NCBI GenBank assembly: GCA_017937095.1
Contig: JAGBEG010000010.1
Span: forward strand, 720,836 to 784,835
DNA length: 64,000 nucleotides
Source of the DNA: Roseburia sp.
GTDB taxonomy: Bacteria > Bacillota > Clostridia > Lachnospirales > Lachnospiraceae
Direction of reading: 5' to 3'
Shown: positions 58,459-64,000 of the stretch, piece by piece
Numbering within the stretch: the stretch's first letter is position 1
Layout: every line of letters begins with the position of its first letter
Position numbers and translations under genes: made by a program
Notes under the pieces: model-generated
Databases searched by the model: none
What the model was told of the DNA's origin: nothing
The model's input: only the letters and a program-made list of their open reading frames with translations

Positions 58459-59316
58459 CTAACTCCGCCTCATATGCTGATGTGTAAAGAGGTGATCCTG
58501 GCAGTACTCATAATCCCCCTCACATTTGGAACAGAAACGAAATTCCAGTGTCGGATCATCCTTCTCCGTCCTGCCGCAGACCGCACACTTGTGTCTCGCA
58601 CCGCCGGGATAGCCCGCAGGCTGCCGCATCTGGGCTTTGAACTTCTGGCGCCTGTGCACCTCATGCGGCGCGTAGCGCTTATAATTGCGCGTCGAGAAAA
58701 AGAAAATGATGAAATTGAACAGCGACATAAAGATCGCGATTCTGCCTGCCCAGCCCGTCTCGAAAAAGCTGAATACCGTCAGCACACCGTAGACAAGCGC
58801 CATCCACTTCATCTTGATCGGTATAATAAACATCAAAAGAACTTCCATCTCCGGATAAGTGACCGCAAATGCCAGAAAGATGGACATGTTGATATAACTC
58901 GTGCTATAACTCATTCCGATCAAGAGCATCTCGAGCGTCACTCCGCCGTTCATCAGATACATGATGCCATACGTAAGGAACGCGCCGATGACCGTAAAAA
59001 GCATACCTCCGAAAATATAGACATTGAACCGGAATGTTCCCCAGTTCCTCTCAAGCACCGTTCCGAGCTGGTAATAAAAAAGCGCCATGATGACAAGGGA
59101 AATCAGATTCGAATCCGTGGGCATAAAAATCCATGTAAAAAGCCGCCAGACCTGTCCGCGCAGGATATGATAAGGGCTTAACATCAAATAGCCCAAGATG
59201 TTCGGATTTATCATATTGAGCACAAATCCGATGGTGTATGCTCCAATCAGCCATATGATCAGATTCGGAACGGCAAACCGCCCGAACTTTCGTTCCATTT
59301 TATTTAACCAGTTCAT
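58459..59316 (-). CDS. Rhomboid-like membrane protein with zinc-ribbon tail
   Basis: 285 residues from the ATG at 59316. Six or so membrane helices from about 17 to 215. WRLFTWIFMP (L1 loop) and FLAFAVTYPEMEVLLMFIIP + IKMKWMAL match the rhomboid fold. The catalytic Ser motif GASG is replaced by GMSY, and the region of the catalytic His (usually HLGG) reads AGRIAIF, so it is probably an inactive rhomboid. The C-terminal 60 residues are basic, then C-A-V-C-G, C-S-K-C and C-x-x-H residues form a likely zinc ribbon. Own consensus promoter. Confidence 0.82.
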   Translation of the reverse strand: MNWLNKMERKFGRFAVPNLIIWLIGAYTIGFVLNMINPNILGYLMLSPYHILRGQVWRLFTWIFMPTDSNLISLVIMALFYYQLGTVLERNWGTFRFNVYIFGGMLFTVIGAFLTYGIMYLMNGGVTLEMLLIGMSYSTSYINMSIFLAFAVTYPEMEVLLMFIIPIKMKWMALVYGVLTVFSFFETGWAGRIAIFMSLFNFIIFFFSTRNYKRYAPHEVHRRQKFKAQMRQPAGYPGGARHKCAVCGRTEKDDPTLEFRFCSKCEGDYEYCQDHLFTHQHMRRS

Positions 59317-59358
59317 ACAATCTGTTTCCTGCCCTTTCTGCAAAACATTACGTTTTCC

Positions 59359-59387
59359 AGTATATCCGTACCAGAAATCTTTGTCAA
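59359..59387 (-). promoter_or_regulatory. Promoter of the rhomboid-like gene
   Basis: TTGACA (59382-59387), 17-bp spacer, TATACT (59359-59364), minus strand. Confidence 0.8.
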
Positions 59388-59439
59388 TCAGAGGGGTTCT
59401 TCTTTACAAAAAGTTTATATTTTTCCAGCGATTTGCACA

Positions 59440-59468
59440 TTGTCATTTGCCATATCCTGTCGTATAAT
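59440..59468 (+). promoter_or_regulatory. Promoter of the activase gene
   Basis: TTGTCA (59440-59445), 17-bp spacer, TATAAT (59463-59468), giving a leader of about 100 bases. Confidence 0.75.
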
Positions 59469-59576
59469 GTAGAGTGCTTGGCGCACGCCCGGCACATTAT
59501 AATAAGAAAGAATTTTTTATATATTTTTTTCTGATAAGTCATTACCCTGACAGAACCATGAATGGAGGAATCTTTT

Positions 59577-62500
59577 ATGGAAAACAATACTCTTCATAAA
59601 TTGGGAATTGATATCGGTTCTACGACCGTCAAGATTGCCGTCTTAGATGCATCGGACAATCTGCTCTTCTCGGATTATGAGCGTCATTTTGCCAATATTC
59701 AGGAGACCTTATCTTCTCTCCTCGAAAAAGCGCTTGATACGGTCGGCGACTGTACAGTCGCCCCGATGATTACAGGTTCCGGCGGTCTGACTCTGGCAAA
59801 CCATTTGAACGTACCGTTCGTGCAGGAGGTCATTTCCGTTTCGACAGCCTTACAGCACTACGCGCCGCAGACAGACGTTGCGATCGAGCTTGGCGGCGAG
59901 GACGCTAAGATCATCTATTTCGAGGGCGGCAACGTAGAACAGCGTATGAACGGTATCTGTGCCGGCGGTACAGGTTCCTTTATCGATCAGATGGCTTCCC
60001 TGATCCAGACCGATGCGACAGGTCTGAATGAATACGCAAAGAACTACAAGGCGATTTACCCGATTGCCGCGCGCTGCGGTGTTTTTGCCAAGACGGACAT
60101 CCAGCCGCTCATCAACGAGGGCGCTACCAGGGAGGATCTTTCCGCTTCGATTTTTCAGGCGGTCGTCAACCAGACCATCAGCGGTCTCGCCTGCGGAAAG
60201 CCGATTCGCGGGCATGTTGCCTTTCTCGGCGGTCCGCTCCACTTTTTATCTGAGCTTAAGACGGCGTTCATCCGCACGTTGAACTTGGACAGCGAGCACG
60301 CGATCACACCGGAAAATTCCCACCTTTTTGCAGCGATCGGTTCCGCCTTAAATTACAAGGCGGATAAGACCACAACGCTGCGCGATCTGCGCGACCGCCT
60401 CTCTTCCGGCATCAAGATGGAGTTCGAGGTTGCCCGCATGGAACCTTTGTTCAAGGATCAGGCGGAATACGACGCATTCCGTGCGCGCCACGACGGGCAT
60501 AACGTGGCGTCCGCAGATCTCTCCTCCTACGAGGGGAACTGTTATCTGGGCATCGACGCCGGTTCTACGACCACCAAAGTTGCGTTGGTCGGCGAGGACG
60601 GCTCCCTGCTCTATTCATTCTACAGCAACAACAACGGAAGCCCGCTGGTTACAGCGATCCGCTCCATCAAGGAAATCTACGAAAAGCTTCCGCCGAAAGC
60701 GAAGATCGTGCATTCCTGCTCCACCGGCTACGGCGAGGCGCTCCTTAAAGCTGCGCTGATGCTTGACGACGGCGAGGTCGAGACGGTCGCGCATTACTAT
60801 GCCGCAGCTTTCTTTAACCCGGAAGTCGACTGCATCTTAGACATCGGCGGTCAGGACATGAAGTGCATCAAGATCAAGAATCAGACCGTAGATTCCGTAC
60901 AGCTCAACGAAGCCTGCTCCTCCGGCTGCGGTTCCTTCATCGAGACATTTGCAAAATCGCTCAATTATTCGGTGCAGGATTTTGCAAAGGAGGCTCTCTT
61001 TGCAAAGAATCCGATCGACCTCGGAACGCGCTGTACTGTATTTATGAACTCCAAGGTAAAACAGGCGCAGAAGGAAGGCGCATCCGTTGCGGATATTTCC
61101 TCCGGTCTCGCCTACTCGGTCATCAAGAATGCGCTCTTTAAGGTCATCAAGCTCTCTGACGCAAGCCAGCTCGGCAAAAATATCGTCGTACAGGGCGGTA
61201 CGTTCTATAATGACGCCGTTCTGCGCAGCTTCGAGAAGATTGCAGGCGTAGAGTGCGTCCGCCCGGATATCGCGGGCATTATGGGCGCGTTTGGCGCCGC
61301 TCTGATTGCAAGGGAACGCCACGAGGCGGGGTATCAGACCACAATGCTCTCAATCGAAGAGATCAACGCACTGACCTTTGAGACAAAGCTCGCAAGATGT
61401 CAGGGCTGTACCAATCACTGTCTTCTCACGATCAACCGCTTTTCCGGCAACCGCCAGTACATCACCGGCAACCGCTGCGAACGCGGGCTCGGGAAGGAGA
61501 AGAACAGCGACAATATCCCGAACCTTTATGAATATAAGAACAAGCGCTTATTTGACTACACTCCGCTCACCGCAGAGCAGGCATGGCGCGGTTCTGTCGG
61601 CATCCCGCGCGTCCTCAATATGTACGAGAATTATCCGTTCTGGGCGACCTTCTTTACGAAGCTCGGCTTCCAGATTGTGTTGTCTCCGCAGTCCACGCGC
61701 AAGATATATGAGCTTGGAATCGATTCCATCCCAAGCGAGTCCGAATGCTATCCGGCAAAGCTCGCGCACGGACATGTGACCTGGCTGATTCACCAGAACG
61801 TAGATTTCATTTTCTACCCGTGTATCCCGTATGAGCGAAATGAGTTCCCGGATTCCAACAACCACTACAACTGTCCGATTGTCACCTCGTACGCGGAAAA
61901 TATCAAGAACAACGTGGATGAGATCACATCCGGTCAGGTAAAGTTCTTAAATCCGTTCATGTCCTTCGCAAGTGAGGAGACACTCTCCTCCCAGTTAATC
62001 AAGACCTTCTGCGGCTCTGATTTCGGCATCACGGAGGCTGAGATTCGCGACGCCGTGTCGGAAGGCTGGAAGGAGCTTGCCGTCGTCCGCATGGAGATGC
62101 AGAAAAAGGGCGAGGAAGTCTTGAAATATATGGAAGAAACCGGCAGGCGCGGCATCGTCCTTGCAGGACGCCCCTACCACGTAGACCCGGAGATCAACCA
62201 CGGTATTCCGGAGCTGATCACTTCCTACGGCATTGCGGTGCTGACCGAGGATTCCATCTCCCACTTACAGGCAGTGGAGCGCCCGCTCATTGTCATGGAC
62301 CAGTGGATGTATCACTCCAGACTGTATGCGGCGGCAAACTACGTCAAGACGCGCGACGACCTCGACCTGATCCAGCTCAATTCGTTCGGCTGCGGTCTGG
62401 ACGCCGTCACAACGGATGCTGTGAACGATATTCTCACGAAGTCCGGCAAGATATACACCTGTCTTAAGATTGACGAGGTAAACAATCTCGGTGCGGCGAG

Positions 62501-63824
62501 AATCCGTATCCGCTCTCTCATCTCCGCCATCCGCGTGCGTGAGAAGAGACAGACGAAGCGTACTATCGTTCCGGCAAATTATAATCGTGTGATATTTACC
62601 GAAGAAATGAGAAAGAACTATACGATTCTCTGTCCGCAGATGTCACCGATTCACTTTGAGCTTTTGGAACCGGCGTTCCAGACCGCAGGCTACAATCTGG
62701 TCGTACCGGAGGTGCCAAGCCGCACCTGCGTGGACGTCGGACTGAAATATGTCAACAATGACGCCTGCTATCCGTCCCTCATTGTCGTAGGACAGATGAT
62801 GGCTGCCGTAATGTCCGGCAAATACGATATGACAAGAACCGCCATTTTAATGTCCCAGACCGGCGGCGGCTGCCGCGCGAGCAATTATGTGGGCTTTATC
62901 CGCCGCGCGCTCGAGAAGGCGGGTTACCCGGATGTACCTGTTATCTCGATCAACTTAAGCGGTCTTGAGAGCAATCCGGGCTTTAAGCTGACGCTTCCGC
63001 TCATTCAGCACGGTCTTTACGCGCTGGAGTTCGGCGATATTTTCATGCGCTGTCTCTACCGCACGCGTCCGTATGAGGCGGTTCCGGGAGCCGCTGACGC
63101 GCTTCATGAGAAGTGGAAGAAAGAGGTCATCGCCTTCATCAGCCAGAAGAAGATGCTCTCCCACGGCAAGTTCAAAAAAATGTGCCGCCAGATCATCCGG
63201 GATTTCGACAATTTAGAGCGTGTGGATGTAAAGAAACCGCGCGTCGGCATTGTCGGCGAGATCCTTGTGAAGTTCCACCCGGCAGCAAACAATCATCTGG
63301 TCGAGCTTTTGGAGTCCGAGGGCGCAGAGGCAGTGATGCCGGATCTGACCGACTTCCTGCTCTACTGCTTCTATAATACAGGTTTTAAGGCGGATGAGCT
63401 TGGCATGAGCCAGAAATCCAAGAAAATAGGACGCCTCGGTATCAATTTCTTTGAATGGCTGCGCTCCGCCGCAAGAGATGAGTTCGAGAAGAGCAAGTAT
63501 TTCGATGCGCCTGCACACATTGACGATCTGGCAAAATACGCAAGAGATATTGTCTCCGAGGGCAACCAGACCGGTGAGGGCTGGTTCTTAACCGGCGAGA
63601 TGCTTGAACTGATACATACGGGTACCCCGAACATCGTCTGCACGCAGCCGTTTGCCTGTCTGCCGAACCATGTCGTCGGAAAAGGCGTCATCAAGGAGTT
63701 GCGCCACCGCTACCCGGAATCAAATATTGTCGCAATCGACTACGATCCGGGCGCAAGCGAGGTCAATCAGCTAAATCGTATCAAGCTGATGCTGTCCACA
63801 GCGAATAAGAATCTGATGAAATAG
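59577..63824 (+). CDS. 2-hydroxyacyl-CoA dehydratase activase-related protein (multidomain)
   Basis: 1415 residues from the ATG at 59577 (GGAGG eight bases upstream). Two ASKHA ATPase units in tandem: first [16 protein letters not shown] (8-23), [16 protein letters not shown] and RCGVFAKTD; second [19 protein letters not shown] (near 323), [16 protein letters not shown] and [11 protein letters not shown]. Each keeps the two Cys that in HgdC hold a subunit-bridging [4Fe-4S]. Then a Cys-rich turn CQGCTNHC, a DUF2229-type region ([16 protein letters not shown]), and an HgdB-like C-terminal part ([33 protein letters not shown]). The family is widespread in clostridia; HgdC itself activates a dehydratase by ATP-driven electron transfer. 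The substrate of this large form is unknown. No terminator before the IS element. Confidence 0.9.
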   Translation: MENNTLHKLGIDIGSTTVKIAVLDASDNLLFSDYERHFANIQETLSSLLEKALDTVGDCTVAPMITGSGGLTLANHLNVPFVQEVISVSTALQHYAPQTDVAIELGGEDAKIIYFEGGNVEQRMNGICAGGTGSFIDQMASLIQTDATGLNEYAKNYKAIYPIAARCGVFAKTDIQPLINEGATREDLSASIFQAVVNQTISGLACGKPIRGHVAFLGGPLHFLSELKTAFIRTLNLDSEHAITPENSHLFAAIGSALNYKADKTTTLRDLRDRLSSGIKMEFEVARMEPLFKDQAEYDAFRARHDGHNVASADLSSYEGNCYLGIDAGSTTTKVALVGEDGSLLYSFYSNNNGSPLVTAIRSIKEIYEKLPPKAKIVHSCSTGYGEALLKAALMLDDGEVETVAHYYAAAFFNPEVDCILDIGGQDMKCIKIKNQTVDSVQLNEACSSGCGSFIETFAKSLNYSVQDFAKEALFAKNPIDLGTRCTVFMNSKVKQAQKEGASVADISSGLAYSVIKNALFKVIKLSDASQLGKNIVVQGGTFYNDAVLRSFEKIAGVECVRPDIAGIMGAFGAALIARERHEAGYQTTMLSIEEINALTFETKLARCQGCTNHCLLTINRFSGNRQYITGNRCERGLGKEKNSDNIPNLYEYKNKRLFDYTPLTAEQAWRGSVGIPRVLNMYENYPFWATFFTKLGFQIVLSPQSTRKIYELGIDSIPSESECYPAKLAHGHVTWLIHQNVDFIFYPCIPYERNEFPDSNNHYNCPIVTSYAENIKNNVDEITSGQVKFLNPFMSFASEETLSSQLIKTFCGSDFGITEAEIRDAVSEGWKELAVVRMEMQKKGEEVLKYMEETGRRGIVLAGRPYHVDPEINHGIPELITSYGIAVLTEDSISHLQAVERPLIVMDQWMYHSRLYAAANYVKTRDDLDLIQLNSFGCGLDAVTTDAVNDILTKSGKIYTCLKIDEVNNLGAARIRIRSLISAIRVREKRQTKRTIVPANYNRVIFTEEMRKNYTILCPQMSPIHFELLEPAFQTAGYNLVVPEVPSRTCVDVGLKYVNNDACYPSLIVVGQMMAAVMSGKYDMTRTAILMSQTGGGCRASNYVGFIRRALEKAGYPDVPVISINLSGLESNPGFKLTLPLIQHGLYALEFGDIFMRCLYRTRPYEAVPGAADALHEKWKKEVIAFISQKKMLSHGKFKKMCRQIIRDFDNLERVDVKKPRVGIVGEILVKFHPAANNHLVELLESEGAEAVMPDLTDFLLYCFYNTGFKADELGMSQKSKKIGRLGINFFEWLRSAARDEFEKSKYFDAPAHIDDLAKYARDIVSEGNQTGEGWFLTGEMLELIHTGTPNIVCTQPFACLPNHVVGKGVIKELRHRYPESNIVAIDYDPGASEVNQLNRIKLMLSTANKNLMK

Positions 63825-63898
63825 TTGATGTCATTACACATAACGAAGAAGGAAGCCCGGAGAGTATGAAACTTTTTCTGTAAATAGTTATTAGTAAT

Positions 63899-63935
63899 AG
63901 GTCTTCTATGATAAAATCTAAATCATAGGAGGCCT
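63899..63935 (+). promoter_or_regulatory. Hairpin covering the transposase ribosome-binding site
   Basis: AGGTCTTCTATGAT (63899-63912) pairs over 14 bp, with two G-U pairs, with ATCATAGGAGGCCT (63922-63935). The Shine-Dalgarno AGGAGG (63927-63932) is inside the right arm. Confidence 0.75.
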
Positions 63936-63941
63936 TTTATT

Positions 63942-64000
63942 ATGGCAAGAGAAAAGAAACCCGTACACAAAGTACAAATGACCGAAGGAAAACGTGATAT
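63942..64000 (+). CDS. IS256-family transposase, N-terminal fragment (window edge)
   Basis: Only 19 codons are in the window: MAREKKPVHKVQMTEGKRD. This matches, from memory, the beginning of IS256-type transposases common in Lachnospiraceae. The start has AGGAGG nine bases upstream. Downstream catalytic DDE residues cannot be checked. Confidence 0.65.
   Translation, partial: MAREKKPVHKVQMTEGKRD

Larger units (their letters stand above)
63868..64000 (+). mobile_element. Left end of an IS256-type insertion sequence, cut by the window
   Basis: The transposase start and a structured leader appear 44 bp after the activase stop. The outer boundary (around 63868, GAAACTTTTTCTGTAAATAG) is a guess, since the other end is outside the window. 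Confidence 0.6.

Overview
The window looks like chromosomal DNA of an anaerobic Gram-positive bacterium of the Clostridia, most likely a Lachnospiraceae gut commensal. This rests on gene content: a clostridial pyruvate phosphate dikinase, the era-yqzL-recO-glyQS block, a YesM/YesN-type two-component system with CUT1 sugar transporters, tgt-yajC, DUF1015 next to serA/serC, and a 1.4-kilo-residue 2-hydroxyacyl-CoA dehydratase activase. No rRNA or tRNA gene was seen, so the genus cannot be fixed.

Positions 1-7190 are AT-rich accessory DNA beside ppdK. They hold an amber-interrupted CD3324-type HTH frame running into a phosphotransferase, an unknown membrane protein, an AbiEi/AbiEii toxin-antitoxin pair with its own promoter and a possible operator, a C-terminal remnant of a UvrD-type (GajB-like) helicase, an unrecognised two-gene operon, and a decayed reading frame. 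Two short copies of the ppdK 3' end, each with its own stop codon, lie at 692-712 and 752-780 in the same orientation as the real ppdK end at 7187-7215. This is the pattern left when elements integrate into the 3' end of a gene, so ppdK may be an insertion hotspot.

Positions 7187-27160 are mainly core genes: ppdK, a lone membrane protein, a CUT1 sugar ABC transporter with its binding protein, a YesN/YesM regulatory pair followed by a second binding lipoprotein, then the run M16C peptidase - era - yqzL-like - recO - lipoprotein - glyQS, and a cold-shock gene. Positions 27157-46828 hold mscS, a serine and branched-chain amino-acid run (leuB-ilvD-ilvB-serC-serA-DUF1015), a PTPS-related membrane protein, yajC, tgt, divergent aroA and aroC, and a sugar isomerase/xylulokinase pair. 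A LacI-type repressor is divergent from that pair. The rest carries an aminoglycoside nucleotidyltransferase-like gene, a PD-(D/E)XK transposase-like gene, an FtsX-type ABC exporter beside an OmpR-type two-component system, a membrane-anchored MerR regulator with a membrane-anchored MutS-like ATPase, a rhomboid-like protein, the dehydratase activase, and the 5' end of an IS256-type transposase at the right edge.

The least explained material is intergenic. It includes a structured repeat family with GCAGTGCC/GGCACTGC ends (28133-28271 and 42203-42462), three tandem 32-bp hairpin-plus-T-tract repeats in the aroC leader, a perfect 43-bp inverted repeat plus four 39-bp repeats between an ABC ATPase and its permease, a textbook 19-bp-spacer MerR promoter, and a hairpin that buries the IS256 transposase ribosome-binding site. 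All calls come from reading the sequence; no database search was run.
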